In this document: positions 25,518-33,023 of the stretch, piece by piece
How the letters are laid out: every line of letters starts with the position of its first letter
How positions within the stretch are numbered: position 1 is the stretch's first letter
DNA from: Alphaproteobacteria bacterium
Lineage (GTDB): Bacteria > Pseudomonadota > Alphaproteobacteria > UBA828
Length of the DNA stretch: 37,434 bases
Reading direction: 5' to 3'
Assembly: GCA_022826345.1 (NCBI GenBank)
Contig: JAJDVB010000174.1
Coordinates: 1-37,434, forward strand
Program-made: the position numbers and the translations under genes
The notes under the pieces: model-generated
What the model saw: the letters and a program-made list of their open reading frames with translations, nothing else
Database searches by the model: none
What the model was told of the DNA's origin: nothing

Positions 25518-26594
25518 TTACGCTGCGGAGCCGACTGCCTCCCGCACCAGCTCGTGAAAGTAGAACACGCCGTTCTCGTGCAGCGGGCTGAGCGGGCCCG
25601 CTTCGTAGACGCCGGCTTCTAAGTTCTCCTGAATGATCGGCGTGATCCATTGGTCCTCCTTCGAAACCTGGACGCCGTATTTCAGCGTCGCCTCGAAGTC
25701 CTCCATGCTGACCGACTCCGGCCGCCAGTAGTCGTAGACCAGGCGCGTCTGGCGCGGGCCGACCGGCTCCATCCGCATGAAGGAAAGCCCGTCCGGGTAC
25801 GAGTTGAACGCAAAATGAGGAAAACGCCAACCGAAAGCGCCGGGGTGGTTCGAGTTCCCTTTGACCGGCCCGTCGTGGAGGCTACCACCCTCGAAATTGA
25901 TGACCCTGTAGCGCTTCCAGTCGAGGTCACGGTTGAGACCCGGATGCAGCGGCGGGATATGATAGCCCTCCTGATAGTTGTCGACGTAGGTCTTCCAGTT
26001 GCAATCGACAACAAATTCCAGCTGCCGCGCGAATTCGGCCCGCTCCGGCGCGGTCCGCTCCACTACTTCTTCGATCGGGCCGAGCCACTCGATGAGCGGC
26101 GGCGCCTCCGGATCCAGGCATACGAAGATTTGGCCGCGCCAGACATCGACCGAAATCGGGAACAAAGACAGCTCGTCCTTCGGAAAGTCCGGCGCCTCGC
26201 CGAACAGCGGCACATGGTCCAGCGCGCCGTCGGAGCGGTAACGCCAGCCGTGATAGGGGCATTCGATGGTGCGGCACCGCCCGCTCGATTCCGTCAACAG
26301 CTTGGAAGCCCGGTGCCGGCATACGTTGTGGAACCCGCGGAGTTCTCCGTCTTCGGAGCGCCGCACGAAGAGCGGAAACTCCGCCGGAGCAGCCGTGATG
26401 TACTGTCCCGGCTCCGCCACTTCGTTCTCGCGCCCGATCCAAAGCCAGTGGCGCGAGAAGATGCTCCGTCGCTCGATCTGATAGATGTCGGGATCGGCGT
26501 ACCAGCGCGCCGGCAGCGCCCACACGGTGGCCGTTTCCATCCGCTCCTTGATGCCACCGACGAGGTCATTGGCTGGTCGTCCCGCAGGCGCCAT
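25518..26594 (-). CDS. Rieske-type aromatic-ring/quaternary-amine oxygenase, alpha subunit
   Basis: This is the terminal oxygenase of a Rieske non-heme iron system, of the type that includes choline monooxygenase, glycine betaine monooxygenase and carnitine monooxygenase. The Rieske motif is Cys92-Arg-His94 with Cys112-Pro-Tyr-His115. The catalytic iron site is in DNYQEGYHIPPLHPG (His212, His217, with Glu209 nearby). The 358-residue length is slightly short but complete, ending in ENGVFYFHELV. ATG 26594 is used; ATG 26540 has AAGGAG only 3 bases upstream and would remove 18 residues. No reductase gene is adjacent. Its partner downstream is the gamma-butyrobetaine hydroxylase-type gene, which supports a quaternary-amine substrate. 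Confidence 0.88.
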   Translation of the reverse strand: MAPAGRPANDLVGGIKERMETATVWALPARWYADPDIYQIERRSIFSRHWLWIGRENEVAEPGQYITAAPAEFPLFVRRSEDGELRGFHNVCRHRASKLLTESSGRCRTIECPYHGWRYRSDGALDHVPLFGEAPDFPKDELSLFPISVDVWRGQIFVCLDPEAPPLIEWLGPIEEVVERTAPERAEFARQLEFVVDCNWKTYVDNYQEGYHIPPLHPGLNRDLDWKRYRVINFEGGSLHDGPVKGNSNHPGAFGWRFPHFAFNSYPDGLSFMRMEPVGPRQTRLVYDYWRPESVSMEDFEATLKYGVQVSKEDQWITPIIQENLEAGVYEAGPLSPLHENGVFYFHELVREAVGSAA

Positions 26595-26629
26595 CGCCCG
26601 CCCTCACCCTTCAGCCGCAGCGACCGTCG

Positions 26630-27436
26630 TCACGTGTCGATCCGGTCGACTGCCATACCTTCAGCATCGAAGCAGGCAGCGGTCAAGGTGCCGCCGAATC
26701 CTGCACCGCCATCTACCGTCGCCACATAGTCGTCGAGACTGACACCGCCCTGATACGGGTCGAAGCCTCGAATGATCTTCTTGTACTCGGCATAGGGCGT
26801 TGTGAGCTGGGCAAGCTGATCGGCGCCCCACCAGAAGGCGTCTCTCTGAGCATCGATCGGACGCGACGGATCGAGCCCCGAATTCACGAAGAGCAGCCCC
26901 CCATCGTCGGTGACGGCCGCCTGCCGCACGCTGGCAAGCAACTCCTGATGCCCCGGATACAGCTCCATCCTTGCGCGCACTTCGCCAAGCCAGCGCGCGA
27001 TCTCCTGAGAGCCGTTGGTGACCCGCTCCTGCGCCTGGGCGCCCCCCCACCCATAGGCCGCGAGGGTCTGCTGCACGCCCTGCTTCATCATCCAGGCCAA
27101 CACGTCCGACGGCTCGACCGAGAGGTGTAGGCGAAACAGCTTCTGCCACATCTCCTCCTGGCTGCCGCGCAGGTAGGCTACATCGCAGACGTTCATGTGC
27201 GGCACCGCGAGCAACGCGCTGCGGAAGGCCACCATCTCGTCCAGGGTGGCAGCGACCTCGCGGCCGTGACCGAGGAAATTACCGAGATAGACGATGCGGT
27301 CGCCGGCCTCGAAACGCTCTTCGATCCCGGCGTGCAGCTCGGCCAGTCTCGCCGCTTCGCCGTGAATGGCGCCGACGGCCCAAATTCGACCACCGCTGCG
27401 GATCGTCACGAACCGTTCGTTGGTGGCGCAGCCCAC
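26630..27436 (-). CDS. Metallophosphatase-fold protein lacking metal ligands (probable pseudophosphatase)
   Basis: The 268-residue sequence follows the layout of PPP-type serine/threonine phosphatases and Ap4A hydrolases, but nearly every metal ligand is changed. GDIHG is GAIHG (Ala23, His25 kept), GDYIDRG is GNFLGHG (residues 52-58), GNHE is GSQE (91-94), the HAG motif is NSG (185-187), and the GHTP position reads GFDP. Structural parts are kept: AGDRIVYLG, and DGGAGFGGTLTAACF near the end. It probably cannot hydrolyse phosphoesters and may bind a protein or nucleotide instead. It starts 22 bases after carD ends and ends 35 bases before the Rieske gene, same strand. The GTG start has no strong ribosome binding site. 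Confidence 0.75.
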   Translation of the reverse strand: MGCATNERFVTIRSGGRIWAVGAIHGEAARLAELHAGIEERFEAGDRIVYLGNFLGHGREVAATLDEMVAFRSALLAVPHMNVCDVAYLRGSQEEMWQKLFRLHLSVEPSDVLAWMMKQGVQQTLAAYGWGGAQAQERVTNGSQEIARWLGEVRARMELYPGHQELLASVRQAAVTDDGGLLFVNSGLDPSRPIDAQRDAFWWGADQLAQLTTPYAEYKKIIRGFDPYQGGVSLDDYVATVDGGAGFGGTLTAACFDAEGMAVDRIDT

Positions 27437-27458
27437 GTTGTTGAGAGGAGGCCCGCTC

Positions 27459-28367
27459 CTACGCCGCGCGTAGGACGTCCTCGAGCTTGTTCGCGGCTTG
27501 CTCGGTATCGGTATCGTCGACCGCCGCGAACTCCCGCGCCAGGCGGTCCAGCGCCGCCTCGTACATCTGGCGCTCGCTGTAGCTCTGGTCAGGTTGGCCG
27601 ACGTTGCGGTGCAGATCCCGCACGACCTCCGCGATCGAGACTGGATCGCCGGAGTTCAGCTTTGCCTCATACTCCTGGGCGCGCCGGCTCCACATGACGC
27701 GGCGCTGACGTGCGCGCCCCCGCAAGGTCGTGATCGCCGCATCCATGGTCTCTTTCGAGCTCAACCGGCGCATACCGGCCGACTCCACCTTATCGGTCGG
27801 GACCATGAGGGTCATCTTGTCCTTCTCGAAGGCCACGACGAACATCTGCAGGGTCTGTTCGGCTACCGCCCGTTCGTCGATGCCGGTGATCCGACCCACG
27901 CCGTGGGCCGGATAAACCACGTGATCGCCCACAGAGAATCCGTTGACCTCTGTCGGGGCCTTCTTCTTGCGCCGCGCTTCGGCGCCCGCGCCTGCTTTGG
28001 CCGTAGCGTTGGCCTTGGTGGCCCGCTTGGCCTTCGCCCCACCCTTGGCCTTGGTCTCCTTGGCGACTTTGGCGTTCTTGCCGTCCTTTGCATTCTTGGC
28101 GGCCTTGGCGCTCTTCGCGCGCCCGGCCGCACCTGCCGGCTTCACCGTGTCCCCCTCCTGTGCCTCCGGCTGCTTCGCCTCCGGCCGCGCCGCAGTGCGC
28201 CGCGCACCAGACGCCGCGCCGGTGGTCTTCTTGGTCGCAGTCCGAGCGCGCGCCGATGCCTTCGTTCGCGCTGTTGTACTCGGGGAGGAGGAAGACCGTT
28301 TGCGGGCCTTGGCGGTGGTCTGTTCTTTAGCGGAAGTCTTCGATTTCGACGGCGCCTTGCTGCTCAC
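27459..28367 (-). CDS. carD: CarD family transcriptional regulator with long Lys/Ala-rich N-terminus
   Basis: CarD/CdnL proteins bind the RNA polymerase beta subunit and stabilise open complexes, notably at rRNA promoters. The RNAP-interacting domain starts near residue 141 (GFSVGDHVVYPAHGVGRITGI) and the helical DNA-facing domain follows (RRLSSKETMDAAITTL, RRAQEYEAKLNSGDP). Total length is 302, whereas alphaproteobacterial CarD is typically around 170-180 residues. The extra 139 residues are almost purely Lys, Ala, Thr, Ser and Arg, like the tail of histone H1 or AlgP-type proteins, and include AK-containing repeats. The GTG start is preceded by AAGGA about 12 bases away. If the true start were internal near the CarD domain, no good candidate is visible, so I take the extension as real. 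Confidence 0.92.
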   Translation of the reverse strand: MSSKAPSKSKTSAKEQTTAKARKRSSSSPSTTARTKASARARTATKKTTGAASGARRTAARPEAKQPEAQEGDTVKPAGAAGRAKSAKAAKNAKDGKNAKVAKETKAKGGAKAKRATKANATAKAGAGAEARRKKKAPTEVNGFSVGDHVVYPAHGVGRITGIDERAVAEQTLQMFVVAFEKDKMTLMVPTDKVESAGMRRLSSKETMDAAITTLRGRARQRRVMWSRRAQEYEAKLNSGDPVSIAEVVRDLHRNVGQPDQSYSERQMYEAALDRLAREFAAVDDTDTEQAANKLEDVLRAA

Positions 28368-28536
28368 TGTGCCTGGAATTCCTTGTCCGATTCAGATAGG
28401 GCCGCACTCAAGCGGCCCCACGCCAGCGGCGGTCGCTCAGCGCTCCGTCGCGGTCGGCCGGGCGCCTGCCGCCCCGCCACAATGGGAGGTACTATACCAG
28501 AGTCGCGGTGCAATTTCCAGGGTTTGGCCCGAGCCT

Positions 28537-28881
28537 TTAATCTCCTTCACCCGGCTTGTCCGAAAAATACTTCTCGAACTTGCCCGATTCGTCCTTGTAG
28601 TCGTCCGCGTCGCCCGGCGGCTCGCCTTTGCGCGTGATGTTGGGCCAAATCTCGGCAAACTTTTGGTTGATCTCCAGCCACTTCCCCTCATCGTCGTCGC
28701 CAGCGGTATCGGGAATTATTGCCTCGACCGGACACTCCGGCTCGCACACGCCGCAGTCGATGCACTCATCCGGGTGGATCACCAGCATGTTCTCGCCCTC
28801 ATAGAAGCAATCCACCGGACACACTTCGATGCAGTCCATGTACTTGCACCGAATGCAGGACTCGGTCACCAGGTACGTCAT
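28537..28881 (-). CDS. fdxA: Seven-iron ferredoxin FdxA
   Basis: This is a small cytoplasmic electron carrier with one 3Fe-4S and one 4Fe-4S cluster. Cysteines at 9, 12, 17, 21, 25, 40, 43, 46 and 50 match the Azotobacter FdI pattern, in which 9, 17 and 50 hold the 3Fe cluster and 21, 40, 43 and 46 the 4Fe cluster. The 114-residue length with an acidic C-terminal tail ([17 protein letters not shown]) is standard for FdxA. ATG 28881 is unambiguous. Placement between carD and the helicase/S4 genes matches conserved alphaproteobacterial gene order. The 169-base gap after it, towards carD, holds no obvious terminator. Confidence 0.96.
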   Translation of the reverse strand: MTYLVTESCIRCKYMDCIEVCPVDCFYEGENMLVIHPDECIDCGVCEPECPVEAIIPDTAGDDDEGKWLEINQKFAEIWPNITRKGEPPGDADDYKDESGKFEKYFSDKPGEGD

Positions 28882-28929
28882 TCGCTTTGTGCTCCGTGCT
28901 TCGCTTGTGCGTGCGCCGCGGCCGGCTGC

Positions 28930-29409
28930 TCACGTGGCGGCCGCTCGCTCCGCTCCCTGTCCGACGCGGGCGAGGACACGTTTGCGCGCTTCCCCCCGTT
29001 CCCGGTCCGTGATGTGAAGCAAGCCGCCGACGCGGCGAATCAGGTTGGCTTCGTAAGCGTGAAGCCGGCCGTCAGCATAAACCACCTCCCACAGCATCTC
29101 CATCACTGCGAGACGGTCCGCGTGATCGTAACGGTCGTTTATGGCACGCGTGAAGCGGTGCAGATCGGTCGCTTCGTGGTGGACGGCCTCTGCCTCTTCG
29201 ATCAGGGTGCCGGCCTCGGCTTCGTTGAGCCCGAAGTGCGCGCCCAGGGCCGAACAAACCGCGTCACGCTCGTCGCCGTCGAAGTGTCCGTCCATGCACG
29301 CCGCCTCGACCAGAAGCGCCGCCGCCGCGAGTTTCGGGACGTCGGGTTCGGCTGCCTCGGCGCCGACCGCATCGGCGCCGCTCAGAAGAGACTTGATTCT
29401 GTCGATCAC
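28930..29409 (-). CDS. TerB family tellurite resistance-like protein
   Basis: This 159-residue soluble protein has the TerB/DjlA-like helical domain (about residues 23-140). Landmarks are AAALLVEAACMDGHFDGDERDAVCSAL and LWEVVYADGRLHAYEANLIRRVGGLLHI, each with an acidic D-G-x-x-D/E-x-E pattern that binds metal in TerB. Members of COG4103 are common next to fdxA/carD genes in alphaproteobacteria and need not be involved in tellurite resistance. The start is a GTG without a clear ribosome binding site. It lies 48 bases upstream of fdxA and 73 bases after the S4 gene. Confidence 0.85.
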   Translation of the reverse strand: MIDRIKSLLSGADAVGAEAAEPDVPKLAAAALLVEAACMDGHFDGDERDAVCSALGAHFGLNEAEAGTLIEEAEAVHHEATDLHRFTRAINDRYDHADRLAVMEMLWEVVYADGRLHAYEANLIRRVGGLLHITDRERGEARKRVLARVGQGAERAAAT

Positions 29410-29482
29410 GGGCGCTGCGTATCATAACGGCGGCGGCCGACTCAAGGGTTGCCCGGACGCGCCTCGCCATATCGGATTTGTC

Positions 29483-29767
29483 CTACTCCTGCTCGATTTC
29501 CTCGTAGAGTTTCCGCGCTTCGGGCGCGGGCCCCCGCCGCTCTGCCACAGCCAGGATTCGCACGATTCTCACCATCCTGCCTTGCACGAAAGTGAGAACG
29601 TCGCCGGGACCGACGCTCCGGTGAGCCTTGGTGATGCGGCGCCCGTTGACGCGAATGCGTCCCGTCTCGCAGGCCTTCTGCGCGAGGCCCCGTGTCTTGA
29701 AGAAGCGCGCATACCAGAGCCACTTGTCCAGCCGGCTCGCGGCGAGAGCGGGCGCGTCGCGCGTCAC
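29483..29767 (-). CDS. S4-domain RNA-binding protein (Hsp15-like)
   Basis: This is a 94-residue protein with a single S4 RNA-binding domain (residues 12-60: RLDKWLWYARFFKTRGLAQKAC, GRIRVNG). Hsp15 relatives bind stalled 50S subunits carrying nascent tRNA and assist recycling. Its GTG start overlaps the helicase stop in GTGA (29764-29767), so the two RNA-related proteins are translationally coupled. The C-terminal tail is charged and short. Identification at domain level is firm; the exact role is inferred from relatives. Confidence 0.9.
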   Translation of the reverse strand: MTRDAPALAASRLDKWLWYARFFKTRGLAQKACETGRIRVNGRRITKAHRSVGPGDVLTFVQGRMVRIVRILAVAERRGPAPEARKLYEEIEQE

Positions 29768-32355
29768 GACGGGCGCGCGGCGCTGCTGGCAAGCTCGCGG
29801 AGCTTCGCGAAGGGGGAATCGGGGTCCACTCCCCTCCCCCTACGGCGCGTCTTCGCTGCCGGCCAGCTCCGGCGCGTGCTGCTCCGCCCATAGCGCGGCA
29901 GACCATCGGTGCCGAGCCCCACCACGGTGTAGCCGAGGGCGGCGAGAATGTCGTCGAACTTGGCGCGCTTGCACGCGGCAAGCTTGAGCAAACCGGGGTC
30001 GACGGCAAACGGTTCCTTACGGGCTGCCTTGCGGAGACGCCCGGCGAGGCGCTCCGCGATGTCGGCCCGGACCACCTGAGAGCCCAGGGGAACCAGGCCG
30101 AGCGCCGCGTAGCACGCGTCGGGCACGGCCGAGTCGCGGTCCATCGAGACCGCCGAGCCGAGCATCGGCGGTGGTGCCTCAGCGCCGCTCCAGGCCCACC
30201 ACAGCAGACCGGCGCAGCGCGAGCGGGCCGGTTTCAGCATGGCGGGCATGAACACGCTGAGCGCGCCAAGCCGAACGCCGGCCTCGGCGAGGGCGCCCCG
30301 CCCCGCCTCGTCCAAGGCAGCGATCTGGGGGCTAAGCGAGCGCCGGGGCACGCAGCCGAGCGCCTCGCTCAGTGCAAAGGCGATGCCGCGGGCGGAACCC
30401 TCCAGCGTCGCCTCACGCAGTGATACCAGGGGCCCCGCGTCGCGCTCGATGCGGCGATCGAGCCACGACTGAAGGCGCCGGCGCACGCGCTCCCGCTGCG
30501 CCGCGCTCAGATGATCCTCGCCGATCAGCGCAATCTGCGGTCGGAGTGGCGTGTCGCCCTGCCCGAGACGTGCGATTGAAGCCCCCTGCCAGGCGATCTC
30601 ACCCCAGCGGGGTGGGTCTTCCCGCCCCGGCTCGAGCCCGAGCGTGAACGCATCGCCGCCATCTGCCACCGCGGCCGCGACCCGCCGCGCCACCTCGCGC
30701 TCGACCACGCGGTTGGCGGCTGCGAGAACTTCGCGGCTACGCTCGGCCTCCGTATCCGGCCGAAAGCGAAAGCCGTTGAAGACGCCGGCCCGCTCGCCTT
30801 CCACCGTCACCTCTCCACCCTCGCCGACGAGCGCAAAGAGCGCCTCGTCCGCGCGCCTGCCGAGACGGGCCATCCGCGCCCTCCGATTGACGAAAAGCTC
30901 GGTCAATCGCGCATGGAGGGCGTCGGAGAGCGAGTCCTCGAGCGCCCGTGTGCGCTCCTGCCAACCGTGCGCATCGTCCACCCAATCGGAGCGGTGGGAC
31001 ACGTAGGTCCAGGTCCGCACATGGCTGATCCGGGCGGTCAGCGTGTCGATGTCGCCCTCGGTGGGCGCCAGCCGCTCGATCGAACGGCCGACCCAGTCCG
31101 GCGGCAAGCGCCCGCTCTCGACCAGAGAGAGATAGATCCGCCTCACAAGGCCGACGTGATCCTCTGCCAGGGTCTTTCGAAAATCGGGTATCTGGCATGC
31201 CTCCCAGAGCAGCGCGACGCGATCCGCACCGGTCAGAGTCTCTGAGACCGCCGGATCACGGGCCAACACGAGCAACGTGCGATGATCGTCTGCGTCCTGG
31301 GTCCGCCGGAGGCCTGGCACGGGCGGCGGTTCGGCCAGCGACTCGACCAGCACGGGCAGCGACTCGAAGGAGAGTTCGGCGTTGCGCCAATAGGCCCGGC
31401 GAACCGGCGGAAACCGATGATTCTCCACCGCCTGCACCTGGGAAGGCTCGAAGGGTTCGACGCCCCCGGTCGTGCCGAAGCTGCCGTCCCTGAGGTGGCG
31501 GCCGGCGCGACCGGCGATCTGCGCGATCTCGGCAGACGTGAGCATCCGCGTCGTGCAGCCGTCGAACTTCTGATAGGCCGAGAATGCGACGTGATCCAGG
31601 TCCAGGTTGAGCCCCATGCCAATGGCATCGGTCGCGACCAGGCTGTCCACCTCGCCCGCCTGGTAGAGACCCACCTGCGCGTTGCGCGTGCGCGGGCTCA
31701 GCGCCCCCAGCACCACGGCGCATCCGCCTCGGAGCCCTCGGATGCGCTCGGCAAGTACGTAGACGGATTCGGTCGAGAAGGCGATGACCGCGTTACGGGG
31801 CGCGAGTCGCGCCAGCTTGCAGTGCCCCTCGTGTGCGAGCGTGGAGAGCCGGGGGCGGCTCGTGAACCGCGCGTCGGGGACGAGCGTGCGGATCAGCGGG
31901 CGCATGGTGTCCGCGCCGAGGAACATGGTCTCCGCCGTGCCGCGCGCGCGCAGGAGCCGGTCGGTGAAGACGTGGCCGCGCTCGCGGTCGCCCGCCAGCT
32001 GAATCTCGTCCACGCCGACGAACTCGACCTCCCTGTCCAAGGGCATCGACTCGACGGTGCAGACGAAGTAGCGGGGCTCCTCCGGGATTCGCCGTTCTTC
32101 GCCCGTCACCAGGGCGACCGCTCCGGCCCCCTTCTCCTCGACAACCCGGTCATAGACTTCGCGGGCGAGGAGGCGGAGCGGGAAGCCCATCATCCCGGTG
32201 CGATGGGCCAACATGCGCTCGACCGCCAGATGGGTCTTGCCCGTGTTGGTCGGGCCGAGCAGAGCGGTGACAGAAGCGTTTTCGGCGTCGTGCCGAATCA
32301 TGGCAGAAAGTTTGGCGCTTCCGGCCAATTTGGCAACCCCATGAGCAGGCGCCAT
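29764..32355 (-). CDS. Suv3-type superfamily 2 RNA helicase
   Basis: This bacterial relative of the mitochondrial degradosome helicase Suv3 is 863 residues long from the chosen start. Walker A is GPTNTGKTH (residues 34-42), motif II is VDEIQLAGDRERGH, and motif VI is IAQIAGRAGRHL. FPLRLLAREVYDRV and DAIGMGLNLDLDHVAFS are Suv3 hallmarks, and the Suv3 C-terminal domain follows. The tail DPDSPFAKLREL is a common ending in alphaproteobacterial homologues. ATG 32355 is chosen because GGAGG lies 10 bases upstream; ATG 32301 and starts further upstream are alternatives. Coupling to the S4 gene suggests a joint RNA turnover or ribosome-rescue role. Confidence 0.9.
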   Translation of the reverse strand: MAPAHGVAKLAGSAKLSAMIRHDAENASVTALLGPTNTGKTHLAVERMLAHRTGMMGFPLRLLAREVYDRVVEEKGAGAVALVTGEERRIPEEPRYFVCTVESMPLDREVEFVGVDEIQLAGDRERGHVFTDRLLRARGTAETMFLGADTMRPLIRTLVPDARFTSRPRLSTLAHEGHCKLARLAPRNAVIAFSTESVYVLAERIRGLRGGCAVVLGALSPRTRNAQVGLYQAGEVDSLVATDAIGMGLNLDLDHVAFSAYQKFDGCTTRMLTSAEIAQIAGRAGRHLRDGSFGTTGGVEPFEPSQVQAVENHRFPPVRRAYWRNAELSFESLPVLVESLAEPPPVPGLRRTQDADDHRTLLVLARDPAVSETLTGADRVALLWEACQIPDFRKTLAEDHVGLVRRIYLSLVESGRLPPDWVGRSIERLAPTEGDIDTLTARISHVRTWTYVSHRSDWVDDAHGWQERTRALEDSLSDALHARLTELFVNRRARMARLGRRADEALFALVGEGGEVTVEGERAGVFNGFRFRPDTEAERSREVLAAANRVVEREVARRVAAAVADGGDAFTLGLEPGREDPPRWGEIAWQGASIARLGQGDTPLRPQIALIGEDHLSAAQRERVRRRLQSWLDRRIERDAGPLVSLREATLEGSARGIAFALSEALGCVPRRSLSPQIAALDEAGRGALAEAGVRLGALSVFMPAMLKPARSRCAGLLWWAWSGAEAPPPMLGSAVSMDRDSAVPDACYAALGLVPLGSQVVRADIAERLAGRLRKAARKEPFAVDPGLLKLAACKRAKFDDILAALGYTVVGLGTDGLPRYGRSSTRRSWPAAKTRRRGRGVDPDSPFAKLRELASSAARPS

Positions 32356-32453
32356 AGCGTTCCAACCTCCGCAATCGCGGCTAGGCCACATCCCATAGTT
32401 GGCTAGAATGATCGTGCGTGAAGAATACGTTTCGCTCATTGGGAGATTATCGA
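32356..32453. promoter_or_regulatory. Divergent promoter region, helicase and lipoprotein genes
   Basis: This 98-base gap must hold the promoters of both divergent genes. On the plus strand TAGAAT (32404-32409) is a good -10-like hexamer, but I see no matching -35 at the right distance. GGGAG at 32441-32445 is the lipoprotein ribosome binding site; GGAGG on the minus strand near 32366-32370 serves the helicase. Confidence 0.35.
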
Positions 32454-32906
32454 ATGGCTCGTCTTTGGAAGATCGGAGCCGCAGGCTTGGCGGCCATGGC
32501 CCTAGGTCTCGCTGTTGCCGCATGCCAGCCGTACGGGATGGCTCCACCGGCTCAAGATGCAGCCGCTCCGGCCGGTACGATGACCGTCGCCGAAATTCAG
32601 GAGCTTATCGTGGGGAATACCGTCATCAGCGTTGAAGACAGAAGAAATATCACTGCGGCGGAGTATTTCGCTTCCGATGGAACAGCGAAATTGAAGGCGA
32701 AGACGCCATTCGGGACCTTCAATTATGACGGAACATATTTCTTCGATGACCTTGGCCAGTTCTGCACGAACTATCCAGGCATTCCACTTGGCCCCAAGGA
32801 ATTCTGTAAGTCCGTCACGCCGCTGGGTGACGGCCGGTACGAACAGTCCGACGGCATCGTCATGGAACGATTTCTCGAAGGCGAGCAGCTCGACGAGCTG
32901 GAATAG
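32454..32906 (+). CDS. Small lipoprotein of unknown function
   Basis: This is a 150-residue predicted lipoprotein: basic start, hydrophobic core (residues 7-20) and lipobox AVAAC with the lipidated Cys24. The mature part begins Pro/Ala-rich (PPAQDAAAPAG), then has a globular domain with TVAEIQELIVGNTV near its start and a pair of cysteines (FCTNYPGIPLGPKEFCKSV) that may form a disulfide. I do not recognise the family with certainty, though the GNT-x-disulfide layout resembles small periplasmic proteins of alphaproteobacteria. ATG 32454 is chosen for its GGGAG 8 bases upstream and signal sequence. The gene is visibly richer in A and T than its neighbours, with many A/T-ending codons. Confidence 0.75.
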   Translation: MARLWKIGAAGLAAMALGLAVAACQPYGMAPPAQDAAAPAGTMTVAEIQELIVGNTVISVEDRRNITAAEYFASDGTAKLKAKTPFGTFNYDGTYFFDDLGQFCTNYPGIPLGPKEFCKSVTPLGDGRYEQSDGIVMERFLEGEQLDELE

Positions 32907-32952
32907 GCCTTCGCTGCGCCTGCCCTCGCCTCCCAGAACCAGCAAGCGCGGG

Positions 32953-32982
32953 CTTGAACCGCCCGCAGGTTCGTCACATATA
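32953..32982 (+). promoter_or_regulatory. Sigma-32 (RpoH)-type heat-shock promoter for htpG
   Basis: CTTGAA (32953-32958) is the exact alphaproteobacterial RpoH -35 core. CATATA (32977-32982) follows after 18 bases and resembles the CYTATNT -10. The spacing and position, about 40 bases before the htpG ATG, fit. It is expected for a heat-shock chaperone gene. Confidence 0.6.
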
Positions 32983-33023
32983 GCGCTCCGAATCGACGGC
33001 GGACGGGCGCATCGGAGGGGTTG

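Noticed and set aside
28000..28330. Lys/Ala codon repeats inside carD as a tandem DNA repeat or CRISPR-like array
   Set aside because: The repeats are irregular in length and sequence and lie in frame inside a coding region; there are no constant spacers.
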